Shown here piece after piece: positions 16,893 through 26,286 of a stretch of 64,000 bases of DNA. A program made the position numbers and the translations under genes. The notes below the pieces were generated by a model. The model worked only from the letters and a program-made list of their open reading frames with translations, ran no database searches and was not told where the DNA came from. The stretch's first letter is position 1. Every line of letters starts with the position of its first letter. The DNA is from Mycolicibacterium psychrotolerans (lineage in GTDB: Bacteria; Actinomycetota; Actinomycetes; Mycobacteriales; Mycobacteriaceae): assembly GCF_010729305.1 (NCBI RefSeq), contig NZ_AP022574.1, positions 558,001 to 622,000 of the forward strand, in the 5' to 3' direction.

Positions 16893-17996
16893 TCAGTGGT
16901 CCGTGCGGTAGCGGGCGAGCTTGTCGGGGTCGATGTCGATCCCCAGGCCCGGTCCCGCGGGCACGTGCAGCTCCCCGTCGCGGATGCGCAGCGGTGTGGT
17001 GAGGAGGTCATCGGACATGTCCAGGAAGTTCGACAGCTCGCCGGCACGGCGCGCCGTGCGTTCGTACGCGGCGCCGAAGGCCACCGCGCAGGCGGTGCCG
17101 ACCTGGCCGTCGATCTGGTTGCCGATGACGACCTCCAGGCCGAGTCCCTCGGCGAGGTGGTGCACCCGCTGCGAGCCGGTGAAGCCGGTGCGGGCGGTTT
17201 TGATGCTGATCGCCGTGGCCGAGCCGGCCAGCACCTCGCGGGTGACGTCGGCCGGGGTGGGCACCGACTCGTCGGCGATGAACGCCACGTCCAGGTGGCT
17301 GACGAGCCACCGCCGTCCCAGGACGTCGTCGGCCGGGCACAGCTCTTCTGCGAAGAGCAGGTCGAGGTCGGCCATCTGCTTCATGGCCCGCAGGGCCTCC
17401 GCGGCGGTCCAACCCCGGTTGGCGTCGACGTAGAGCTCCACGGTGTCACCGAAGTGCTCGCGCAGCGCCCGCACCACCGCGGTGTCCAGGTCGATCGGGC
17501 GTCGCCCGACCTTCACCTTGAACGTCCGGATGCCGTAGTGGTCCACGATGCGCTCGGCCTCGGCGACCATCGCCTCGGGTGTGTCGAACCCCAGCATGTG
17601 GCTGACCCGAAGGCGATTGGTGTAGCCGCCAAGCAGATCGCTGACGGACAGGTCCAGGCTGCGGCCCAGCGCATCCCAGATCGCCATGTCCACAGCGGCT
17701 TTCGCGGTCGGGTTGCCGACGGTCCGCGCCAGTCGCGAGGTGACCACTTCCCGTTCGGTCAGCCGCAGGCCGATGATCTGGGGGGCGAAGATCTGCCGGA
17801 TCACCGCGAGGATCCCGTCCTGCGTCTCCCCGTAGGTGAACGGGCGCGGAGGCGCCTCCGCCACGCCGATGACGCCTTCGTCGGTGTGCACCCGGACCAG
17901 CACGTGGTCGGCCGAGTGCACCTCACCGGAGGCGAACCTGAGCGGCTTGCTGTAGGGAATCGAGAACGGAACAGCTTCTACTGCAGTGATTTTCAT
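16893..17996 (-). CDS. catB: Muconate cycloisomerase
   Basis: A 367-residue enolase-superfamily enzyme. The catalytic KxK is in FKVKVG, metal ligands are in YVDANRGW, FAEELC and IADESVPT, and the general-base lysine region is ISIKTARTGF. It converts cis,cis-muconate to muconolactone. ATG 17996 overlaps the TGA of catR (ATGA) with GGAGAGATC just before it, so regulator and enzyme are translationally coupled. Confidence 0.93.
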   Translation of the reverse strand: MKITAVEAVPFSIPYSKPLRFASGEVHSADHVLVRVHTDEGVIGVAEAPPRPFTYGETQDGILAVIRQIFAPQIIGLRLTEREVVTSRLARTVGNPTAKAAVDMAIWDALGRSLDLSVSDLLGGYTNRLRVSHMLGFDTPEAMVAEAERIVDHYGIRTFKVKVGRRPIDLDTAVVRALREHFGDTVELYVDANRGWTAAEALRAMKQMADLDLLFAEELCPADDVLGRRWLVSHLDVAFIADESVPTPADVTREVLAGSATAISIKTARTGFTGSQRVHHLAEGLGLEVVIGNQIDGQVGTACAVAFGAAYERTARRAGELSNFLDMSDDLLTTPLRIRDGELHVPAGPGLGIDIDPDKLARYRTDH

Positions 17997-18907
17997 GATC
18001 TCTCCTGGATATGCGCGACGTCGGCGGTGGGGGTCAGCCCGACGGAGAGCAGTGCGACCACGGCATCGACGACGGGATTGTCGACCCCGCGGCGCCACGC
18101 CAGCGCGAGCTCGATGGTGTCGCTGTCGGTCAGGTCGCGGAACACGACGCCGTGCAGCGCCAGTGCCCGCACCGAGGCCGGCACCACCGCCACCCCGAGT
18201 CCGGCGGCCACCAGCGCAAGCAGCACCGCGGTGCTCGGGGCGCTGTACTCGCGATGGGGCACGAAACCGGCGTGCCGACAACTGCGCAACACGGCATGGT
18301 TGACCGCGGAGTCGGGGCTGGCGTAGCTGATGAACGGTTCACTGCGCAGATCGGCCATCGCGACCACGGGTTCGACGGACAGCCGGTGATCGGCCGACAC
18401 GGCCAGCACCAGCTGCTCGAGGTCGATGGCGCGGATCTCGATGTCCTCGCCGACGGCCGGCGGCCGCAGCACACCGACGTCGAGGGTGCCCGAGCGCAGA
18501 CCGTCGCACTGGTCGGGAGTGAGCACGTCGGAGCGGATGTCGAGCGCCACCCCCGGCAGCTCCCGCCGCACGATCCGCGCGATCCGGGGCAGATGGGAGA
18601 ACGCGGCGGTGCCCGTCATCCCCAGCCGCAGCAGGCCCGTGCGGCCGGCCGCGATGCGGCGCACCCCGCGCTCGGCTTCGTCGACGCCGGCGAGGATCCG
18701 CCCGGCCTCGGCGCGCAGGAACTCCCCGGCCGGCGTCAGCGACACCCGGCGGGTGGTGCGGGTGAACAACGTGGCGTCGAGCTCGTTCTCGAGCTGTCGG
18801 ATCGCATACGACAGCGCCGGCTGCGCGATGTGCAGCTGCTCAGCCGCCTGACCGAAGTGACAGGAATCGGCCACGGCGACGAAGTAGCGGAGGTGGCGCA
18901 GCTCCAT
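17993..18907 (-). CDS. catR: LysR-family regulator of catechol catabolism
   Basis: A 304-residue LysR protein with HTH at residues 1-60 (MELRHLRYFVAVADSCHFGQ, QPALSYAIRQLENEL) and effector domain after residue 90. The start resembles CatR/BenM-type activators that respond to cis,cis-muconate. It is the first gene of the leftward cat operon, coupled to catB by an ATGA overlap, and divergent from benA. A LysR-type T-N11-A site (19027-19049) lies in the shared control region. Whether it controls cat alone or ben as well is inference. Confidence 0.88.
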   Translation of the reverse strand: MELRHLRYFVAVADSCHFGQAAEQLHIAQPALSYAIRQLENELDATLFTRTTRRVSLTPAGEFLRAEAGRILAGVDEAERGVRRIAAGRTGLLRLGMTGTAAFSHLPRIARIVRRELPGVALDIRSDVLTPDQCDGLRSGTLDVGVLRPPAVGEDIEIRAIDLEQLVLAVSADHRLSVEPVVAMADLRSEPFISYASPDSAVNHAVLRSCRHAGFVPHREYSAPSTAVLLALVAAGLGVAVVPASVRALALHGVVFRDLTDSDTIELALAWRRGVDNPVVDAVVALLSVGLTPTADVAHIQERS

Positions 18908-19026
18908 GTCCGGTCCTTTCGACGACAGGTCAGCGGCCCAGGTCTCATAGAGGGGCCCGGTGTGATCACCGACACGAGTGACGCTAGACCGCTAATCCAT
19001 CGATGACAAAGACCTATTTACGTCTT

Positions 19027-19049
19027 ATTGATGGACTGGGGTTATCAAT
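19027..19049. promoter_or_regulatory. LysR-type binding site in the catR/benA control region
   Basis: ATTGAT-N11-ATCAAT is a perfect dyad with the T-N11-A core expected for LysR proteins. It is centred about 130 nt from the catR start and 110 nt from the benA start. The surrounding 241 nt (18908-19148) hold no gene; they are locally AT-rich and include a small CATCGATG palindrome at 18998-19005. Confidence 0.75.
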
Positions 19050-19148
19050 CAGAGCCCAGTTCAGGACTAGCAATTCACCTAGTGTGATGGACACCACGCG
19101 GTGACAGTGTTCGGGGAAGCATCACACGAACGCTCGCTGGAGGCACCT

Positions 19149-20510
19149 GTGACCACATCCCTGAACCCCGTCGCCGACGTCCTGGCCGACGCCGTCATCG
19201 ACGACCCGGACGCCGGCGTGTTCCGGACCAACCGGCGCATCTTCACCGACGAGGACATCTTCGAACTCGAGATGAAGCACATCTTCGAGGGCAACTGGAT
19301 CTACCTCGCCCACGAGAGCCAGGTGCCGAATCCGGGCGACTACTTCACCACCTACATCGGCCGCCAACCCGTCGTCATCACCCGCGACAAGAACGGCGAC
19401 CTGCACTGCCTGATCAATGCGTGCGCACACCGCGGCGCCATGGTCTGCCGGCGCAAGACCGACAACCGGATGACCCTGACGTGCCCGTTCCACGGCTGGA
19501 CGTTCCGCAACGACGGGACCCTGCTGAAGGTCAAGGATCCCGACGGGGCGGGTTACCCGGACACGTTCAACGTCGGCGGCAGCCACAACATGACGAAGGT
19601 CGCGCGGTTCGCGGGGTACCGCGGCTTCCTGTTCGGCAGCCTCGACGACGACGTGCTCCCGCTCACCGAGCATCTCGGGGACGCCACCAAGGTGATCGAC
19701 ATGCTCGTCGACCAGTCCCCCGACGGCCTGGAGGTGCTGCGCGGCTCGTCGACATACACCTACGACGGCAACTGGAAGGTGCAGGCGGAGAACGGCGCCG
19801 ACGGCTACCACGTCACCGCGACGCACTGGAACTACGCCGCCACCACCAGCAGACGCACCACCGGCGAGTCGACGAACGACACCAAGGCACTCGACGCCGG
19901 CGGCTGGGGCAAGTCGGGCGGCGGGTACTGGTCCTTCCCGCACGGGCACCTGTGCCTGTGGACCTGGGCGGCCAACCCGCATGACCGGCCGCTGTGGGAC
20001 AGACTCGACGAGCTCAAGAGCCGGTTCGGCGACGCCAAGGGCGAGTTCATGGTCAAGGGCTCGCGCAACCTGTGCATCTACCCGAACGTCTATGTGATGG
20101 ACCAGTTCTCGACACAGATCCGGCACTTCCGGCCCATCGCTCCGGACAAGACCGAGGTGACCATCTACTGCATCGCCCCGAAGGGCGAGAGCGCGACCGC
20201 CCGCTCCCAGCGGATCCGCCAGTACGAGGACTTCTTCAACGCCTCCGGGATGGCGACCCCCGACGACCTCGAGGAGTTCCGGTCCTGCCAGCTGACGTTC
20301 CGCGCGAGCGCGGCCCCGTGGAACGACATGAGCCGGGGCGCGCAGCACTGGCTGACGGGGCCTGACGAGGTGGCCACCTCGCTGGGGATGGACGGGGTGA
20401 TCTCCGCGGGCGTCAAAAACGAGGACGAGGGGCTCTACCCCGTCCAGCACGGCTACTGGCTCGAGACGATGCGTCGCGCGGTGCGCGCGCAGGAGGAGAA
20501 TCGACGATGA
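19149..20510 (+). CDS. benA: Benzoate 1,2-dioxygenase, large (alpha) subunit
   Basis: A 453-residue Rieske non-haem iron oxygenase. The Rieske ligands are C92-x-H94 and C112-x2-H115 (CAHRGA, CPFHGW). The mononuclear-iron site is around [16 protein letters not shown] with Asp218, His221 and His226. It inserts both oxygen atoms into benzoate to give the cis-diol. GTG 19149 is preferred because GGAGG lies just upstream; an in-frame GTG at 19101 would add 16 residues. Its stop overlaps the benB ATG. Related toluate dioxygenases cannot be excluded. Confidence 0.93.
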   Translation: MTTSLNPVADVLADAVIDDPDAGVFRTNRRIFTDEDIFELEMKHIFEGNWIYLAHESQVPNPGDYFTTYIGRQPVVITRDKNGDLHCLINACAHRGAMVCRRKTDNRMTLTCPFHGWTFRNDGTLLKVKDPDGAGYPDTFNVGGSHNMTKVARFAGYRGFLFGSLDDDVLPLTEHLGDATKVIDMLVDQSPDGLEVLRGSSTYTYDGNWKVQAENGADGYHVTATHWNYAATTSRRTTGESTNDTKALDAGGWGKSGGGYWSFPHGHLCLWTWAANPHDRPLWDRLDELKSRFGDAKGEFMVKGSRNLCIYPNVYVMDQFSTQIRHFRPIAPDKTEVTIYCIAPKGESATARSQRIRQYEDFFNASGMATPDDLEEFRSCQLTFRASAAPWNDMSRGAQHWLTGPDEVATSLGMDGVISAGVKNEDEGLYPVQHGYWLETMRRAVRAQEENRR

Positions 20511-21025
20511 CCGAGACGATCAAGACGACCGGAAAACTCGTCACACAGAACATGATCGAGCAGTTCCTCTACCGCGAGGCGCGCTACCTCGACGACCGTG
20601 AGTTCGAGAAATGGCTGGACTGCTACGCCGACGACGTCGTGTACTGGATGCCGGCGTGGACCGACGACGACCGACTGGTCGAGGACCCGCAACGCGACAT
20701 CTCGCTGATCTACTACGCCAACAAGGGCGGTCTCGAGGACCGGGTGTTCCGGATCCGCACCGAACGCTCCTCGGCCACCTCGATGCCGGAGCCGCGCACC
20801 AGTCACAACATCAGCAACGTGGAAGTGATCGAACGCCGCGGCGACCTCGTCGACGTCCGATTCAACTGGCACACAATGTATTTCCGCTACCAGACCATCG
20901 ACCCGTACTACGGCACCTCGTTCTACACGATCGACTTCACCGGCGAGCAGCCCCTGATCCGCCGCAAGACCGTGGTGCTCAAGAACGACTACATCCACCA
21001 CGTGGTGGATGTCTACCACTTCTAG
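20507..21025 (+). CDS. benB: Benzoate 1,2-dioxygenase, small (beta) subunit
   Basis: A 172-residue ring-hydroxylating dioxygenase beta subunit ([45 protein letters not shown]), a cystatin-like fold that supports the alpha subunit hexamer. ATG 20507 overlaps the benA TGA and follows GGAGGAG-like GAGGAG. It ends 11 nt before the next gene, which begins with the reductase component. Confidence 0.93.
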   Translation: MTETIKTTGKLVTQNMIEQFLYREARYLDDREFEKWLDCYADDVVYWMPAWTDDDRLVEDPQRDISLIYYANKGGLEDRVFRIRTERSSATSMPEPRTSHNISNVEVIERRGDLVDVRFNWHTMYFRYQTIDPYYGTSFYTIDFTGEQPLIRRKTVVLKNDYIHHVVDVYHF

Positions 21026-21036
21026 AGGAGACCGCC

Positions 21037-23625
21037 GTGACCGCTGTGTCACCCCCCGCGCCCATCCAGAACCCGGCCGAGGTCTACTCGGTGGCGCTGT
21101 CGTTCGAAGACGGCGTCACCCGGTTCGTCAGCTGCCGCGGTGACCAGACCGTCGCCGACGCGTCCTACCGGCAGCGCATCAACATCCCGCTGGACTGCCG
21201 CGACGGCGCCTGCGGAACCTGCAAGGCCCTCTGCGAATCCGGCCGATACGACGGCGGGACCTACATCGACGACGCCCTGTCCCCCGATGAGGCGGACGCC
21301 GGGTACGTGCTGCCGTGCAGCATGCGTCCCCGCTCCGATCTGGTCCTGCAGATCGCCGGCACGTCCGACCTCGCCAAGACGCAGGCGGCCAGCTACACCG
21401 GCACCCTGACCGAGCTGCGCCGGCTGTCGGCGACCACCGTGAAGATCGGCATCGACATTCCCAACCGTGGCGAATTAGCCTTTCTGCCTGGGCAATACGT
21501 CAACATCTCGGTGCCGGGCACCGACCAGAGCCGGTCGTACTCGTTCTCCAACGCTCCCCACGAGAGCCGGCTCACCTTCCTGATCAAGCTCAGCCCCGGC
21601 GGGGCGATGTCGGACTACCTGACCGACCGCGCCGCCGTCGGCGACACCCTCACCTTCACCGGCCCGAACGGGTCGTTCTTCCTCCGGGAAGCCGAGCGGC
21701 CGGTGCTGCTGCTCGCCGGCGGGACCGGGCTGGCGCCCATCCTGTCGATGCTGCGAGCGATGCGCGCCGCCGGCAGCACCCGCAGGTCGCACCTCATCTA
21801 CGGCGTCAGCACCGACGACGACCTCGCCGCGCTGGACGAGATCACCGAGATCGACACGACTCTGGACACTTTCACGTGGGACCACTGTGTGTCGGATCCC
21901 GGCAGCACGGCGCCGAACCGGGGGCCCGACCGCGCGTACGTCACCAGCCTGATCGATCCGGAGCACCTCAACGACGGCGACGTCGCGATCTACCTGTGTG
22001 GGCCACCACCCATGGTCGAGTCGGTCCGCACCCACCTCACCGGCGCCGGAATCGAGCCCACCGGGTTCTATTTCGAGAAGTTCGGTTTGGCCAGGACCGG
22101 CACTGCCACCACCTCGGGCGCCGTGAGCGCCGGATCCGGGGCCGGGGCCGACGAGGACCAGATCCTGCCGGTGCCGGAGGCGCGCGCACTGGCCGGTCAA
22201 CCGGTACTGCCGGCAACGAACTTCCCGCCCCTACCCGCTGCGGGACCCGTACGCGACGACGGTGACCTCGCCCGGCGCATCGCCGGTCAGCTGATGGCCG
22301 CACCGGAAGCACCGGTCGCACCGCCCGAGGAGCAGCCCCTCGTCAGCGCTGACGGCTACCAGATCGGCGAGGAGCACCCCGAGGTGCGCGAATCCGATGC
22401 GCTGTTCGAGGCCCGCTCGGCGCTGGAACTCGGCGCGCTCGAACTGACCATCGGCCGGCTGACCAGCAGCCAGCTCGCCGGTTACCGGCTGCTCGCCGAG
22501 TCGACGCTGCCCTATGTCGACGGCGACCACTTCGTCGACGCCGTGCAGTACACCGAGACCAACGCCGCCTTCCACGACTATCTGTTCACCCTCACCGGCA
22601 ATGACCATCTCCTGCACGCCTACCAGGCGCTCGGCGTCAAGGGGCGGATGAGCGAGGTGCTCAGCGAGGCGACCTGGTGCCATCCGCTGTGCGCACGCGA
22701 CCACGTCGACATCGTCCACGCGTTCGAATCCGGTGACCGCGACGCCGCCCGGGAGCTCATCCTCGCCCACGCCGAGCGGTCCAAGCAGACCATGCGCCGC
22801 GCGATGGCCGACTCCGCGGCCGCGGCCACAGCGGTCTTCGTCACCCCGGGCAGGTTCGCCGGCAAGGTCGTCGTCGTGACCGGCGCGGCCCAGGGGATCG
22901 GGGAGCGCACCGCCCGGCGGATCCACGCCGAAGGCGGAACCGTGGTGCTCGCCGACCGGTCCGAACTGGTCGAGGAGTTGGCACGTCAACTGGCCGGTGA
23001 CACCCGGTCGGCGCTGGCCGTCACGGCGGATCTCGAACACATCGACGGCGCAGAAAACGTTGTGCAGCATACTCTTTCGAATTACAGCCGCATCGACGTG
23101 CTGATCAACAACGTGGGCGGCGCGATCAACTTCAAGCCGTTCACCGAGTTCAGCGCCGCCGAGATCCGCGCCGAGATCGACCGGTCGCTGATGACCACGC
23201 TGTATGCGTGCCGCGCCGCGCTGCCCGCCATGGTGCACCGCGGCCGCGGCGTCATCGTCAACGTGTCGTCGGCGGCCACCCGCGGCATCCACCGCATCCC
23301 GTACTCGGCGGCCAAGGGCGGCATCAACGCGATCACCGCGTCGCTGGCGATGGAGTACGCCGAGGCCGGTATCCGGGTGGTCGGGACGGCGCCCGGCGGG
23401 ACGACGGCGCCCGCGCGGCGCATCTCCCGCGGCACCCCCGAGCCGTCCACCGCCACGGAGCAAGCCTGGTTCGACGCCCACATCGGCCAGACCCTCGCCT
23501 CGTCGCTGCTCAAGCGTTACGGAACTCTGGACGAACAGGCGGCGGCGATCTGCTTCCTCGCCTCCGATGAGGCGTCCTACATCACCGGCACGGTGCTGCC
23601 CGTCGCCGGTGGCGACCTCGGCTGA
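21037..23625 (+). CDS. benC: Trifunctional fusion: BenC reductase - FCD domain - BenD dehydrogenase
   Basis: One uninterrupted 862-residue frame. Residues 1-105 are a plant-type [2Fe-2S] ferredoxin (C54, C59, C62, C94). Residues 115-350 are an FAD/NAD reductase (RSYSFSN 166-172, GGTGLAP 228-234, CGPPPM 321-326, FEKFG). Residues 351-440 are an Ala/Pro/Asp-rich linker. Residues 445-590 match the FCD ligand-binding domain of GntR regulators (FEARSALELGALELTIGRL, NAAFHDYLFTLTGNDHLL, RDHVDIVHAFESGDRDAAR) but without an HTH. Residues 605-862 are BenD, an SDR (TGAAQGIG 615-622, NNVGG 691-695, S744/S745, Y756, K760). It would pass electrons to BenAB and then oxidise the diol to catechol. GTG 21037 has GAGGAG upstream. 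An internal ATG (22804) could also yield free BenD. Confidence 0.9.
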   Translation: MTAVSPPAPIQNPAEVYSVALSFEDGVTRFVSCRGDQTVADASYRQRINIPLDCRDGACGTCKALCESGRYDGGTYIDDALSPDEADAGYVLPCSMRPRSDLVLQIAGTSDLAKTQAASYTGTLTELRRLSATTVKIGIDIPNRGELAFLPGQYVNISVPGTDQSRSYSFSNAPHESRLTFLIKLSPGGAMSDYLTDRAAVGDTLTFTGPNGSFFLREAERPVLLLAGGTGLAPILSMLRAMRAAGSTRRSHLIYGVSTDDDLAALDEITEIDTTLDTFTWDHCVSDPGSTAPNRGPDRAYVTSLIDPEHLNDGDVAIYLCGPPPMVESVRTHLTGAGIEPTGFYFEKFGLARTGTATTSGAVSAGSGAGADEDQILPVPEARALAGQPVLPATNFPPLPAAGPVRDDGDLARRIAGQLMAAPEAPVAPPEEQPLVSADGYQIGEEHPEVRESDALFEARSALELGALELTIGRLTSSQLAGYRLLAESTLPYVDGDHFVDAVQYTETNAAFHDYLFTLTGNDHLLHAYQALGVKGRMSEVLSEATWCHPLCARDHVDIVHAFESGDRDAARELILAHAERSKQTMRRAMADSAAAATAVFVTPGRFAGKVVVVTGAAQGIGERTARRIHAEGGTVVLADRSELVEELARQLAGDTRSALAVTADLEHIDGAENVVQHTLSNYSRIDVLINNVGGAINFKPFTEFSAAEIRAEIDRSLMTTLYACRAALPAMVHRGRGVIVNVSSAATRGIHRIPYSAAKGGINAITASLAMEYAEAGIRVVGTAPGGTTAPARRISRGTPEPSTATEQAWFDAHIGQTLASSLLKRYGTLDEQAAAICFLASDEASYITGTVLPVAGGDLG

Positions 23626-23648
23626 CGCGGGCCGCCTACGATGGGCTC

Positions 23649-26285
23649 GTGACCGGGACGTCCGTCGCGTTCGTCGGCCGCGTCCGCGAGATCGACGAGC
23701 TGACACGGCGATGCGCCATGGCCCGCTCCGGCGGCTTCAGCCTGCTCACCGTGACCGGCCCGGCAGGTATCGGCAAGACCGCGCTGCTGCGGCAGGTGGC
23801 GGAGCGCCTTCCCGCGGCGCGCTGGGCCACCGCCACCCCCTGGGAAACGGATTTGGCCGGCGGCGTCGTGAGCCAGCTGCTGCAGGAAGCCGCCCCCACC
23901 GACCCCATCGCCGCAGCCGACGCACTGGCCCACGCCCTCACGGGTGACGATCCCGTGCTGGTCGTGATCGACGACGCCCAGCACGCGGATCTCGTCTCGC
24001 TGCAAGCCGTTTCGACATTGTCGCGGCACCACCGCGGGTTGCCCGTGACCGTGGTGCTGGCCACCGACGGTTCGCGGCTGCCCACACCGGATCTGGATGC
24101 CGAGCAGATCCGGTTGACGGGCTTGTCGCGCAGTGAGGTCGCCGAGCTGGCCTCGGCGACCGGCCGGATCCTGCATCCCGCGATGGCCGAGCGACTGACC
24201 CGGCTGACCGACGGCGTCCCGCGCCACGTCCGCGACCTGCTCGACGAGGTACCCGCCGCGACATGGACGCGCACCGATGCGAGGCTGCCCGCGCCTCGGG
24301 CCGTCGCGCGCCGCGTCGCCGCACAGCTCGACGGCGCCGGGCCGGGTGGCCGCGCCCTCGTGGTGGCGCTGGCCGTCCTCGGCGAGCACAGCAGCCTCGC
24401 CGACGCGGCCCTGCTCGCCGGTGTCGACGATCCCCTGGCCGCACTGGAATCCGCGATCGGAGCCGGACTGCTGGCACCCCGCGACATCGCCGAACCGAGG
24501 TGGGCCGAGAGCCTGACCGCCGCCGCGGTGATCGACGCGACAGGCATCAGCGCGACGGCCGAACTGCACCGGCACGCAGCCGACGTCGTCACCGATCCCG
24601 CGGCGCGGCTGCGGCACCGGGTGGCCGCCACCCCGGTGCCCGACCCGGCGCTGGCCGACGACGTCGACACGCTGGCCCGTTCCCACGGCAACAACGGCGC
24701 CTGGGCGCAGGCCGCCGAGCTGTTCCGCGACGCCGGCCGGCTGACCGCCGATCCGCTGCTGCGCGACGAGCGGCTGATGCTCTCGGTGGATGCATTGGTG
24801 GCGGCCGGGGACTGCATCGGCGCCGCGGCGCTGGTGCCCGTGGTGGAGAGTCTGCGCGAAACACCGCTGCGCAATGCGGTTCTGGCCTACCTGGCGATCC
24901 TGCGCGGGAGAGCCACCGAAGCAGAACTGCGCCTGCAACGCGCGTGGGACATCGTCAACACCGGACGTGACCCCGGCACCGCGGCGTTCATCGCGCAGCG
25001 TCACGTCTTGCATGCCCTCGTGCACTGCCAGGGAGACCAGCTCGTGCACTGGGCCGACCGCGCCCTGGAGCTCGCCGATCCCGGATCACCCGCCGCCATC
25101 GAGGCGAGCGCGATCCGCGGGCTGGGCCTGCTGGCCGCCGGGCAGCCCCGGCGGGCGACGTCCGCCTACGAGGAACTCTCCGCCCGTGTCCGTCACGGCC
25201 CACAGGCCCAGCGGGTGGCGATGGGGCGCGGATGGGTCCAACTGATGCGCGATGACGTCGACGCGGCCCGGACCAGTCTGGAGACCGCCGTCGCCGCAGC
25301 ATCGCTGGGCGGATCGACGCGGATCACCCTGTGGGCGTACGGATGGCTGGCCCGCGTGCAGTTCGTGACGGGCGAGTGGGACGACGCGATGGTCAGCGTC
25401 GCACACGGACGGCTGCTGGCCGACAGCAGTGGAATCGTCCTGGTGACACCGCTTCTGGAGTGGACCGCCGGTCAGATCGCCGCGCTGCGAGGGGACTGGG
25501 ACGCGGCGGCCGAAGCCGCGCGGACGGCCGCGGTGTGCACGGGGGAGTACGCGATGATGCGCATCCCGACGCTGCTGCTCCAGGGTCAGATCGCCGAGGC
25601 CCACGCCGACTACCCCGCGGTGCGCAGATTCGTCGACCCGTTGCGCCGCATCGCTACGGGCACGTCCCTGCAGGAGCCCGGATACTGGCCGTGGCCGGAT
25701 CTGCTCGCCAACGCGCTGGTCCTCGACGGCGACCTGGCCGGCGCCGAAGAGTTCCTGCGGCCCCACGAGCAGCGTGCGCGGGCACGGGGGCACCGCAGCG
25801 CGCAGGCCCGGCTCGGGTATGTCCGGGGGCGACTCCTTGGCGCCCGCGGCGACATCGCCGCGGCACGAATATGTTTCGACGAGTCGCTGGCCCAGCTCGA
25901 CGGGCTGCCGCTGCGCTACGACGCAGCCAGGGTCAACTTCGCCTACGGGCAGACCCTGCGCCGGGCGGGCAAGCGCCGGGCCGCCGATGCGGCGATCAGC
26001 GCCGCCCGCGAACTCTATGCGTCGCTGGGCGCGGCGACCTATGTGGCCCGCTGTGACCGCGAGCTGAAGGCAGGCGGCCTCAACCAGGTGCGCGACACCA
26101 ACGACGGTATCGAGCTCACGCCCCAGGAGGAGGCGGTGACCACGCTGGTGGCCCGAGGGCTGTCGAATCGTGACGTGGCCGCGGAGCTGTTCGTCTCGCC
26201 GAAGACCGTGCAGTACCACCTGACCCGCATCTACGCCAAGCTCGGTGTGCGCTCACGCGCGGAGCTGGCTGCGTTGCGGCGCTGA
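23649..26285 (+). CDS. Large ATP-binding LuxR-family regulator (LAL type)
   Basis: An 878-residue regulator. Walker A GPAGIGKT is at residues 37-44 and Walker B-like VLVVIDDA at 103-110; a long helical, TPR-like middle follows; the last 65 residues are a LuxR HTH (LTPQEEAVTTLVARGLSNRDVA, then SPKTVQYHLTRIYAKLGVRSRAEL). This is the MalT/LAL architecture, in which ATP and a ligand drive oligomerisation. GTG 23649 follows TACGAT by 6 nt, suggesting its own leaderless transcript in addition to read-through from ben, whose stop is 23 nt upstream. A role in ben/cat control is plausible from position only. Confidence 0.88.
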   Translation: MTGTSVAFVGRVREIDELTRRCAMARSGGFSLLTVTGPAGIGKTALLRQVAERLPAARWATATPWETDLAGGVVSQLLQEAAPTDPIAAADALAHALTGDDPVLVVIDDAQHADLVSLQAVSTLSRHHRGLPVTVVLATDGSRLPTPDLDAEQIRLTGLSRSEVAELASATGRILHPAMAERLTRLTDGVPRHVRDLLDEVPAATWTRTDARLPAPRAVARRVAAQLDGAGPGGRALVVALAVLGEHSSLADAALLAGVDDPLAALESAIGAGLLAPRDIAEPRWAESLTAAAVIDATGISATAELHRHAADVVTDPAARLRHRVAATPVPDPALADDVDTLARSHGNNGAWAQAAELFRDAGRLTADPLLRDERLMLSVDALVAAGDCIGAAALVPVVESLRETPLRNAVLAYLAILRGRATEAELRLQRAWDIVNTGRDPGTAAFIAQRHVLHALVHCQGDQLVHWADRALELADPGSPAAIEASAIRGLGLLAAGQPRRATSAYEELSARVRHGPQAQRVAMGRGWVQLMRDDVDAARTSLETAVAAASLGGSTRITLWAYGWLARVQFVTGEWDDAMVSVAHGRLLADSSGIVLVTPLLEWTAGQIAALRGDWDAAAEAARTAAVCTGEYAMMRIPTLLLQGQIAEAHADYPAVRRFVDPLRRIATGTSLQEPGYWPWPDLLANALVLDGDLAGAEEFLRPHEQRARARGHRSAQARLGYVRGRLLGARGDIAAARICFDESLAQLDGLPLRYDAARVNFAYGQTLRRAGKRRAADAAISAARELYASLGAATYVARCDRELKAGGLNQVRDTNDGIELTPQEEAVTTLVARGLSNRDVAAELFVSPKTVQYHLTRIYAKLGVRSRAELAALRR

Positions 26286-26286
26286 G

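Noticed and set aside
18998..19005. CATCGATG palindrome as an operator
   Set aside because: Eight bases is too short to distinguish from chance; only noted inside the ben/cat control region.
20611..21036. N-terminal extension of the BenC fusion over benB
   Set aside because: This part of the frame runs over benB in another phase, is basic and non-homologous; GTG 21037 with GAGGAG is the real start.
22360..22810. Separate GntR regulator gene between benC and benD
   Set aside because: The FCD segment has no HTH, no start codon with a ribosome site and no stop before or after it; it is part of the fusion.
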